In this document: in pieces, positions 18,078 to 25,000 of the stretch
Numbering within the stretch: the stretch's first letter is position 1
Layout of the letters: each line of letters starts with the position of its first letter
Assembly: GCA_963575745.1 (NCBI GenBank)
Contig: CAUYUJ010016480.1
Location: 47,501 to 72,500, forward strand
Reading direction: 5' to 3'
From: Prorocentrum cordatum
Taxonomy: Eukaryota > Sar > Dinophyceae > Prorocentrales > Prorocentraceae
DNA length: 25,000 nt
Position numbers and translations under genes: made by a program
The notes under the pieces: generated by a model
The model's input: only the letters and a program-made list of their open reading frames with translations
What the model was told of the DNA's origin: nothing
The model's database searches: none

Positions 18078-18460
18078 AGGCGGCCTTCTTTGGCCCTCGT
18101 AGGGCCTCCTGGCGGCTTCCTGGTAGCATCTTGGGGGACGCCTCTTGGGGGGCTTCTTAGGGTTTCCTGCGGGCTTCAACGGGGCCTCCCCGTCTTGGAG
18201 CCTGTCTTGGGGGCCCCTCTGGGCCGTCGTGGGGCAAACTTTGGGTACCTTCAGGGCCGTCTTCGAGGTCTTGGACCCTCCTGCGGCCTTCTTCGGGGGG
18301 CAACCTTGGGCCGCCGTTGAGCTCTCTGTTGTGAGGGCTCGTTGGGCCGTCTCGGATCCTTGTTGGGGGGTCTTGGGCCGTCTTCATTAAGGCTGCCTTG
18401 GGCCGTCTTGGTACCTTCCTGGACAATCTTGGGCTTTACGACTGGGACCTTGTTTGGCAG
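18078..18460. repeat. CTTGG-type minisatellite, cluster 3
   Basis: Units such as GGGCCTCCTG, GGGCCGTCTTGG and GGGGGGCTTCTT repeat over about 380 bp. It is more diverged than clusters 1 and 2 but has the same core and the same strand bias. Confidence 0.8.
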
Positions 18461-18479
18461 TGCCCAAGGCTTTTGGCGT

Positions 18480-18635
18480 CGTCGTGTGCGGCAGGCCAGG
18501 CCGGCAAACTTGGGGTCTAGGCCCGTGAGAGTGAGAGAGTGCTTCGATGCCCCCAGCACTTGGCACTGTATGCGCCTTGGGGCGCTCCGCTTCGTGCTCA
18601 GGGCGCGGTGCGCTTCGTGGTGAAGGCACGGTGGC
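18480..18635. repeat. Tail of the minisatellite composite, copy 2
   Basis: GTGCGGCAGGCCAGGCCGGC, then CCTTGGGGCGCTCCGCTTCG and CTCAGGGCGCGGTGC align with 7052-7145. Order and spacing after the minisatellite are shared. Confidence 0.6.
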
Positions 18636-18649
18636 GGATCTGTACGCTG

Positions 18650-18785
18650 ACACATGCACGTGCTTCAGATACCTGCACAAAGCACATGTACATGTATATA
18701 CACACTTGCACTATGTATGTGTGTATGAACACATCTATATAATCAGATCTCTTTATTTATATATATATGTACACACATGTAGCCA
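18650..18785. repeat. CA/TA-rich simple sequence
   Basis: ACATGTACATGTATATACAC and TATTTATATATATATGTACA stretches. Sequence from 18786 to 19250 has no recognised gene. Confidence 0.8.
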
Positions 18786-19249
18786 TGGACAAGCATTGCT
18801 GCCCAAAACCACGACCCCGAATCTCCAATTCGGCCCCGGCCGCTGAAAGATGCCCCCGAGTGCACGAGTGAGCGACAGGGGACTCCACGGGCCAGCCTCG
18901 ACGCCTTTCAACACGGGTGAAGACAGCTAAATGTTTTTGTCAGCGCCCCCTGGATGGGCCCATGGGACCCTGACAGGATCATTGGAAGGCGCCCGAGAGA
19001 CAAGCATCATTGTTATTCTCTTTGCTTTTCAATGACTGCGGGGGGTGATGCTTGTCCAGTGCTCAGAGCGCACGATTCAGCCGAGAAGGCCCCTAGAAGT
19101 TCTCCGACACAGCCCGGAAGACCCACTGAAGAATCCCAAGAGGCGCATAGGATTGGCCGGGAGGGCCCCACGACGCCCCCCAGCGCAAAAGGTCCCCAAG
19201 AGCGCGCTCGTGGCGCGCTTCTCACTAAAAGGGGGGCCCCAGCTTGAAG

Positions 19250-19660
19250 ATCTTCCCCCCTCCCTTGGAAAGGAGGGGGGGGCTTCCGAAGCTACCCCCC
19301 CCCTCCCTTCCTTCTGAGGGCATTTCGGATGTAGGAGGGCCCTAGCTACAGGGGGGGAGGCTTCCAAGCTACTCCCCCCCTTCTCTTCCGGAGCCCAAGG
19401 TCAGCCCGGGCTCCTCTTTCAAAGGAGGGGGGGCTTCCGAAGCTTTCCCCCCTCCTCTTTGTTTGCATTTTGTAGCTGGGAGGTGCCTGGCTAAAAGGGA
19501 GGGGCTCGGAAACTACCCCCCCTCTCCTCCTTCTCGGGGCCCGGGGTAAGCCTGGGCTCCCCTTCCCATAGGAGGGAGGGCTTCCGAAGCTACCCCCCCC
19601 TCCCCTCCTTCGGTTGGCTTTTCAAGCGAGAGGGCCCTGGCTGAAGGGGGGGGCTTCGCA
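19250..19660. repeat. 75-bp tandem repeat with G-run/C-run hairpins, six units
   Basis: GGGGGGCTTCCGAAGCTACC and its variants recur about every 70-75 bp (near 19273, 19350, 19424, 19500, 19570 and 19645). Each has G7-8 on one side and C7-8 on the other, so each unit folds as G-run-GCTTC / GAAGC-C-run. Between them lie GGAGCCC, GGGCCC and TTTGCATTTTGTAG-type spacers. Confidence 0.85.
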
Positions 19661-19664
19661 GCTT

Positions 19665-20875
19665 TTTTTCTTCTTTGAATTTCGACGCCTCGTTGGTGTT
19701 CGGTGTGCTTGTGGTTTTCGGCATCTCGTTGGTTTTCGGCGCCTCGTTGCTTTTCGGCGCCCCTTTGGCCTTTGGCGCCCCTTTGGTTTTTGGCGCGCCT
19801 TTGGTTTTCGGCACTCCTGTGGTTTTCGGCGCTCCTTTGATTTTTCGGCGCCTCTTTCTGGTTTTCTGCACACCGTTTGGTTTTCGGCACATCGTTGATG
19901 TTCTGTGCCTCCTTGGGTTCGGCGCCCTCTTGGTTTTCGGCGCCCTCTTGGTTTTCGGCGCCCTCTTAGTTTTCGGCGTTCCTTTGGTTTTCGGCGCTAT
20001 TTGTTTTGTTCGGCGCCTTTTTAGTTTTTCGGCGCCTTTCGGCTTTCGGCGCCCCTCTCGTTCTCGGTTATCGGCGCCACTTCGGTTCTTCGGTGTTTTT
20101 TTGGATTTCGACGCATCGTTTGTTTTCGGCGCCCGTTTGGTTTTCAGCGACCCTCCTTAGTCTTCGGCGCCGCTTTGGTTTTCGGCGCCCCTGTGGTTTT
20201 TGGGGCGCTTTGGTTTTCGGCGCCCTTTTTGTTTTCGGCACACTGTCTGTCTTCGGAGCTTCTGTTGTTTTCGGCGCCCCTCTCGTTTTCGGAGCCTTTT
20301 TTGGATATCGGCGCCCCGTCGGTTTTTCGGCGCCCTTTTGGTTTTCGGCGCATCGTTGGTTTTCTGCGCCCCTTTGGTTTTCGACTTTTTTTTTGGGGGG
20401 GGGGGGGGGTCGGCGCCCCTTGGGTGTTCGGCGCCTCTTTGATTTTCGGCGCCCTCTTGATTTTCGGCGCGCCTTTGGTTTTTGGTATCCTGCTGGTTTT
20501 GGGCGCTTTTTTTTGGCGCATCTTGGGTTTCCAGCGTCCCTTTCACAGTCGGCGCTTTTATTAGTTGTCGTCCTCCTTTTGGTTTTCTGCGCCCCCGTGG
20601 TTTTCGGCGCCCCTTTGATTTTCGGCGTCCTTGTGGTTTTCGGCGCCCCTTTGGCTTTCGGCGCTCCTTTGGTTTTCGGTGCCGTTTTGGCTGTCGGTGC
20701 CCTGTTGGTTTTGGCGCCCTTTTTGTGTTTGGAGACTCTTTGGTTGTCGGCTCCCCATTGTTTTTCGACGCCCCTTTGGTTTTCGGCGTCCTTATCCTGT
20801 TCGGCGACCCTTTGGTTTTCTGCGCCCTTTCGGGTTTCGGCGCTCTTTGGTTTTCGGCGCCCTTGTCGCTGCTCA
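19665..20875. repeat. 18-bp minisatellite (TTCGGCGCCCCTTTGGTT), about 65 units
   Basis: TTGGTTTTCGGCGCCCTC and close variants repeat for 1.2 kb. Because 18 is a multiple of three and units lack stops, several frames on both strands stay open. The + strand reads as Val-Phe-Gly-Ala-Pro-Leu repeats and the minus strand as basic Ala-Pro-Lys-Thr-Lys chains. Each unit carries the palindrome GGCGCC. A G12-type run interrupts it at 20396-20410. Confidence 0.95.
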
Positions 20876-20882
20876 CCCACAT

Positions 20883-20935
20883 CTATGTGTGTGTATATAT
20901 ATAGACATATACACAAAAATATGTATATAGAGAAA
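20883..20935. repeat. TA/TG-rich simple sequence
   Basis: GTGTGTATATATATAGACAT and ATATGTATATAGAG close the 18-bp array. No gene was seen to 21070. Confidence 0.8.
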
Positions 20936-21069
20936 AAGGTAAAACGTTTTAGCGAGCACACGTACTCAAGTTGTTAGCGCTTACACGTATCAGCGAGTGT
21001 AAAGCCTCTTCGTGCAGCTCAGCGCCAGAGGGCCCGCGCGCAGTTTGGATCACCTCAGCCACCCGAGTA

Positions 21070-21845
21070 TGATGATGATGAGGAACCGGAGTAGGAGAAG
21101 GCGGAGGAGGAGGACCAGTGGATACCCAAGGCGCATCAACGATGGTGCAATCCACCCTCCCTCCAAGTTCTCTCTTCCTTGACTTCTACAAGAATTTGTC
21201 TGAATTGCGGGAAGCACCCCATTTGAAGACAGCCGTTTGATAGTCTCCAACCGTGGGACTGCAACGCCGCAAATCAAAATGATGGGTTTGTCCTGACACT
21301 CTGTACATCGTGCCAGAAAACGATTACTGTGGCTTCGTCGGCGAACCAACGTGACCGTTTCGTTCCGATGGGCTTTCACCGTACCAGAACACCATTCTTG
21401 GGATTCCAGTCACACGAATCCTCAAGTCTGTTGCAGGCTTCAGGACGACTGTGCGCGGTGCCCTCGTCCGGCCTCCTGGAGGCATGTCGGAAGCTATCTT
21501 GAACCATGGTCGGCTATTTTGAGCCATCTTGGATGCCATCTTGGAGCATGGGACGGCCTCTTGGAGCCATCTTGGGCCATCTTGGGAGCCCTGACACTTC
21601 GCGGCCCGCCCATACAAAAAAATCAGGGAGGGGAGTGGGGGGCACCCCTTTCCGAGGGAAGAGGGTTTTTTTCTGGAAGAGGAAGGAAAGAACTCGTTAG
21701 ACCACCTTGGCCCAAAAGGCTGGTGGGACTTCAGGCTTCAAGATCAGACATGATGGGGAAGTCTCAGGCGAAACGCCTGGCTCGCCCTACTGACACGTCC
21801 GGGGGTGTGACAGTGGGGAGTTGTTCATACGGAGGCAGGATGGAG
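21070..21845. repeat. Dispersed repeat family 1, copy 2
   Basis: It aligns with 1840-2460 in two blocks: 21120-21450 (including CCCTCCCTCCAAGTTC, CGTGCCAG, AACGTGACC, ATTCTTGGGATTCCAG and CGAATCCTC) and 21765-21845 (TCTCAGGCGAAACGCCTGGC, GGGGAGTTGTTCATA). The middle holds minisatellite cluster 4 and unrelated sequence. Both copies begin after GAT/GAG-rich sequence. Confidence 0.7.
21485..21600. repeat. CTTGG-type minisatellite, cluster 4
   Basis: GAGCCATCTTGGATGCCATC, TTGGAGCATGGGACGGCCTC and TTGGGCCATCTTGGGAGCCC form a short cluster of the same family as clusters 1-3, nested inside family 1 copy 2. Confidence 0.8.
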
Positions 21846-22091
21846 GAGGAGGAGACACGGGTGGATGAGCATGGTAACGCGATGCCAGGGCGTGGGCCCA
21901 GCCGAGCTTGGAGGTGGTGCGCAGATGCAGGTTTCCAGTTTCCAGGTGTGTGCGGTCAGAGTCGGAACCATCGTTTCTCCCTCGGAGTATCCTCCCTCGT
22001 CTTCACCTTCGTTGCTCCTCCTTCTCCTCCGAAGTTTCCCGATCTCATTCGTTGTTCCTCCGTCTCCGTCTGTACCCGATCTCCTTGCGAG

Positions 22092-22160
22092 GTTCCGCTA
22101 CGACGCGGGCTGGTTCAATGGGACCAAGAACTCGAGAGTGGTCACCTTCCCGGTCACCAG
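22092..22160 (+). CDS. USP/UBP deubiquitinase, internal exon D
   Basis: This 69-nt exon encodes FRYDAGWFNGTKNSRVV followed by TFPVT. In USPs the strand after H-x-K-R-F is followed by a variable loop and then K-x-x-x-x-V-x-F-P, which fits. The acceptor is TTGCGAG|G, after a strong pyrimidine tract (about 22047-22085). The donor is a GC type, CACCAG|GCTGGC. The first base completes the Arg codon of exon C, and the last two bases (AG) are completed by the G of exon E. Twenty of 22 codons end in G or C. The last 30 nt, with the donor, recur in diverged form at 22291-22320. Confidence 0.82.
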
Positions 22161-22290
22161 GCTGGCAACCCCACCTCTTTTTTGGGTCGCTCGACCGCCT
22201 TTCTGAGAGGCCCCCGTTCACTGCACCCTCCAGTCCTCCCCCTTCCCCTCCTCCCCCCTCCCCCCCCGGACATCCAACCACGCCCTCCCC

Positions 22291-22320
22291 CTCGAAAGTG
22301 GTCACCCTTCCGCTTGCCAG
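22291..22320 (+). repeat. Diverged duplicate of the 3' end of exon D with its GC donor
   Basis: CTCGAAAGTGGTCACCCTTC plus CGCTTGCCAG matches exon D bases 22131-22160 at 24 of 30 positions. Like the exon, it is followed by GC. It lies 160 bp downstream in intron D and lacks the 5' part of the exon, so it is a fragment rather than an alternative exon. Confidence 0.7.
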
Positions 22321-22334
22321 GCAGGGCCGCCCAC

Positions 22335-22450
22335 GATCCTATTCGTCTCGATTCGATTGCAGGCTGGGGCCGCAACTCCGATTCGATTCACTGTGACTGC
22401 GGTTCGATTCACCAGAATCGGCTGTGCCAGCCAGAGCCAGGCGCGGCGAT
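22335..22450. repeat. Dispersed CGATTC motifs
   Basis: TCGATTCGATTG, CCGATTCGATTCAC, GGTTCGATTCACC and CCGATTCC occur within about 110 bp. It looks like a short decayed tandem repeat. No gene is recognised from 22451 to 23330. Confidence 0.6.
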
Positions 22451-23330
22451 TTGATGCCGATTCCACTCGAAACGCGGTCCACCCTTGCCTCTTTGCTCCA
22501 ACGGTCCAGCTTTCGAAGCTCCGCGCGAATTGGATGGATTGGCGCGGGGTACCTCTCGCGGCGCCTCTGGCGCGCGCAGCGCGCCAGAGAGGCGGGTCCA
22601 GTGCCGATCCTGGAAATCCGTGCGGTCTTCCGGGGTTAATGCTTTTTTTGCATCCTCATTCCACGTTGGAGGAGATCGAGGGGGGGCGGGGGGAACATTG
22701 GACTGGCGGCCGTTTTATCGTGGGACTCCCCCGCTCGTTCCGGTTCCTTCCTCGGTCTCGCTCTCTTTGTCGTCTTGCGGCCTTTTCCCTTGCACATGCT
22801 TCTGCTTCAACCTCGTCCGTTTCGCACGATGACGTGCCCAGGGGTCGTTCCGAACTTTTGGGCTACACTGCCGCGAGGGAGTGTTAATTGTCGGAGTCTT
22901 CTTCTTCAGCTGAGGAGACAATCGCGCTGTCGTGCCACACAGTTGATTAAGGTCTCCCCTGGACCCCCTTGGGTCCCCGCCCGGGACCCCCCCTCTCCCC
23001 CTGGCGGGGAAGGGACAAAAGGAAGGGGCTTCCCTTCGACGTGATTGCGACATTGTTCGATCCCCTTTGCGTGTTCGATCTCCCGTACGTCCACGATTCA
23101 AAGGAGGCTGGCGTGCTTCAGTTTGGGTTGGATTGGCCTCGCGTCGAATGGCCTCTCACACACGCCGTCTGGGTCGGCGGATTCGTCCCGGGAAGTTTCG
23201 GGACGTTTCGGGAGCTCTGTTGGCCATCGTAACTCGTATGGAAGGCATGTGCAAACGATGCACGTCCCATGCTCAGAGATATCAGCGAGAGCAGCTCCTC
23301 CGTCTTTCTCGTCCTTCTGCTTCATGTCCA

Positions 23331-23595
23331 CATTGTCTTCTTTCCTTTTCCTCGTCCTCCTCGTTCTCCTTCTCCTCCCTCTCCTCCTCCTCCTCCTCCT
23401 CTTCGTCTCCTCCTCCTCCTCCTCCTCCTCCTCCTCCTCCTCCTCCTCCCCTTCGCCTTCCTCAACCCCTTCGCCCTCCAACTTCCCTTTGCCTTCCTCC
23501 CTTTCCTCCTCCGCCGCCGCCTCCTCCTCCGCTTCCTCCTCCTCCTCCTCCTCCTCCTCCTCCTCCTCCTCCTCCTCCTCCTCCCCCCTTCGCCC
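23331..23595. repeat. TCC/CTC microsatellite
   Basis: Two pure TCC blocks (about 23376-23450 and 23517-23583) sit in a longer pyrimidine tract. It lies immediately upstream of exon E. The Glu-, Arg- and Gly-rich minus-strand ORFs here are artefacts. Confidence 0.95.
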
Positions 23596-23647
23596 TCCGC
23601 CCTTCTCCTCTCTCCGCATCCCTGGTCTCGTTGCGTGCAGAGTGGAG

Positions 23648-23704
23648 GCAGCTGGACATGTCTCCCTACCTGGACGGCCCGACGAATAGGTCGGCCGAGT
23701 ACAG
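23648..23704 (+). CDS. USP/UBP deubiquitinase, internal exon E (LDMSPYL segment)
   Basis: This exon encodes QLDMSPYLDGPTNRSAEY plus two bases of an Arg codon. In USPs the F-P strand is followed by L-D-(L/M)-S-x-(F/Y)-(L/V), then a loop and Y-x-L-x-A-V. The acceptor GTGGAG|G follows a long pyrimidine tract (23331-23632) and keeps the phase from exon D, giving F-P-V-T-R-Q-L-D-M. The preferred donor is AG|GCCCAC after the Y codon. A GT donor at AATAG|GTCGGC (23690) would shorten the exon to 42 nt and also keep phase. The longer form is preferred because it reaches the tyrosine expected before the next strand. Sixteen of 18 codons end in G or C. The His-box exon was not found in the remaining 1.3 kb. 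Confidence 0.78.
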
Positions 23705-23831
23705 GCCCACGCCGCCAGGGGGTGAGCGAGGGCGGGGGCGGAGCGAGGGTACGCACACTGGAGTCACTCCCCCGCACCGGAATCCCCCCCCCGGAGAAGG
23801 CGGATGATGGAGGAGAGGTAAGGGGGGTTGG

Positions 23832-23892
23832 GAGGAGGAGGAGGAGGAGGAGGAGGAGGAGGAGGAGGAGGAGGAGCAGGAGGAGCAGGATG
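23832..23892. repeat. GGA microsatellite
   Basis: About 60 bp of GGA, the purine-strand counterpart of the TCC block upstream of exon E, on the other side of that exon. Confidence 0.95.
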
Positions 23893-24154
23893 TATGCAGG
23901 AAGTGTGGAGTTTTGGGAACCGCTGCTTTTTGGAGTTCTGGGAACTTTGATCCTGTTGCCCGCTTCCCCGCGGAATCCCTGCAGTGCAGAGGACGAGTGT
24001 CCAGGGGAAGGGGAGGGGGGAGAGGGGAGGGAGCAGGGGTGGGGTGGGGAGGAGCGGTTGCTGGAGCTGCAGGAAAGCAGCGGGATGGACGTGTGATGTG
24101 GGCGAAGGGGCGGGAGGTGGCGGCAAATGCGGACGGGGCAGGGAGGAGTTGGTC

Positions 24155-24318
24155 ACCACCCACCAAGCCACCCCAACCCAACCCGCATGCCCCAGTTTGC
24201 CCTCCATTCCCGGTGGGGGGACGCCGGGGAACATCGAGAAAAACCCATGCGGAACTCGTGCCCCCCCGAACCCGAAAGTTGGGTCTTTGGGTTGGGTTGG
24301 GGTGGCCTGGTAGGTAGT
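24155..24318. mobile_element. Possible MITE-like element with 30-bp terminal inverted repeats
   Basis: The left arm 24155-24184 begins ACCACCCACCAAGCCACCCC. The right arm 24289-24318 reads GGGTTGGGTTGGGGTGGCCT and on to GTAGT, and is its reverse complement at 27 of 30 positions. The 104 bp between have no coding potential. AGTTGG lies just outside both arms (24147-24152 and 24320-24325) and could be a target-site duplication, though a few bases separate it from each arm. It could instead be a simple hairpin repeat. Confidence 0.55.
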
Positions 24319-24339
24319 CAGTTGGGGGGACGGGCCCCC

Positions 24340-24525
24340 GAAGGGGCCTCTGGGCGCCGCCGCCGCCGCTCGCCCTCGCCTCGGGAGGCCCAGCGGCCCA
24401 GTGCGCGGGTCGAGGCGGTGTCCGGCGGCGGCGAGGGGCGGGGTGGTGGGTGCGCGCGAGCGGGCGGGTCGGGACGGTGTCCAGCGGGGGCGGGGGGCGG
24501 GGAGGAGTGGAGAGGATGGCGCTGA
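24340..24525. other. GC-rich stretch with a partial 60-bp duplication
   Basis: GGCGGTGTCCGGCGGCGGCG (about 24414) and GACGGTGTCCAGCGGGGGCG (about 24472) begin two similar GC-rich halves. No gene was recognised. Confidence 0.5.
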
Positions 24526-24529
24526 GTAT

Positions 24530-25000
24530 GGTGATGCTGGTGGTGGTGGTGGTGATGACGATGACGATGACGATGACGATGGCGATGGCGATGGCGATGT
24601 GACGATGGTGATGGTGATGGTGACGGTGATGATGATACTGGTGGTGATGATGCTGATGATGACGACAATGACGATGACGATGACGATGACGATGATAATG
24701 GCTGGCAATGACGATGACGATGGCGATGACGATGTCGATGACGTCGTCGACGACGATGATAATGGTGATGATGATGTTGATGGTGAATCTTGATATGAAG
24801 AGGATGCTGATGCTGCTGCTGATGCTGATGATGACGATGATGACAATGCTGATGATGTTGATGATGATGCTTCTGATGATGATGGTGACGACTGTGGTGA
24901 TGCTGATGCTGATGATGATGGTGATGTTGGTGATATGCTGATGATGCTGGCGATACTGATGCTGATGATGCCGATGCTGATGATGATAATGCTGATGATG
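24530..25000. repeat. GAT/GAC trinucleotide array
   Basis: GAT with GAC, GCT and GGT variants runs to the window end and beyond. It reads as poly-Asp, poly-Met or poly-Ser/Ile depending on frame and strand. It is the same class as 1283-1798. Confidence 0.95.

Larger units (their letters stand above)
14809..22091 (+). other. Intron C of the USP gene (7,283 bp)
   Basis: The intron is inferred from the H-I-K-R-F join. It starts GTCCGC (GT donor) and ends TTGCGAG before a G. It contains several tandem repeat arrays with unit sizes of 65-76, 81-83, 75 and 18 bp, and second copies of families also found in intron A. Confidence 0.78.
22161..23647 (+). other. Intron D of the USP gene (1,487 bp)
   Basis: The intron is inferred from the join F-P-V-T-R-Q-L-D-M. 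It starts GCTGGC (GC donor) and ends GTGGAG before a G. It is far shorter than its neighbours. The last 300 bp are TCC-rich and could serve as an extended polypyrimidine tract. Confidence 0.75.

Noticed and set aside
19675-20977. Overlapping 160-323-codon ORFs on both strands
   Set aside because: They are readings of the 18-bp minisatellite in different frames.
22357-22887. 176-codon + ORF
   Set aside because: No family recognised; overlapping frames are open in GC-rich sequence, and it lies inside intron D.
23705-25000. Search for the USP His-box exon (G-G-H-Y-x-A)
   Set aside because: No matching segment in any + frame; it probably lies beyond the window.

Overview
This looks like a piece of a large dinoflagellate nuclear genome (medium-high confidence; genus not determinable). 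The reasons are: (i) a gene split into tiny exons whose boundaries all read AG|G, with GA, GC and GT donors, as described for dinoflagellates; (ii) exon codons ending in G or C in 75 of 82 cases; (iii) decayed non-LTR reverse transcriptase and RNase H/Cys-rich ORFs of kinds I associate with dinoflagellates; (iv) introns of about 6.5-7.3 kb packed with microsatellites, minisatellites and satellites.

The only host gene I can support is a ubiquitin-specific protease (USP/UBP, peptidase C19) on the + strand, present as five internal exons at 1147-1209, 8192-8225, 14774-14808, 22092-22160 and 23648-23704. Together they hold 258 nt within 22.6 kb. They join in a consistent phase into 86 codons that cover the zinc-knuckle/fingers region, the HIKRF strand and the LDMSPYL segment of the USP fold. 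The catalytic Cys box should lie upstream of the window and the His box downstream. No single long ORF reveals this gene; the long ORFs here are translated repeats.

Layout: 1-1146 is TG, CTC and TA repeats ending in a pyrimidine tract and exon A. Intron A (1210-8191) holds a GAT array, a dispersed repeat, a frameshifted reverse transcriptase (about 2590-3979), stem-loop repeats, two CTTGG-type minisatellites and an RNase H-like pseudo-ORF (5199-6350). Intron B (8226-14773) holds TTG arrays, a T86 run, a TTTAGC-type satellite (10813-11325), copies of another dispersed repeat and a 102-bp satellite (13037-14301). Intron C (14809-22091) holds 65-83-bp tandem repeats, a second composite stem-loop plus minisatellite block, 75-bp G-run/C-run hairpin units (19250-19660) and a 1.2-kb array of 18-bp units (19665-20870). 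Intron D is short (22161-23647) and carries a duplicate of the 3' end of the preceding exon. Downstream lie GGA repeats, a 30-bp terminal-inverted-repeat element (24155-24318) and another GAT array to the window end.

Most of the sequence is therefore intronic repeat. Several repeat families occur two to four times in different introns of this one gene, which suggests recent local spread. No tRNA, rRNA, CRISPR array or intact mobile-element gene was seen.
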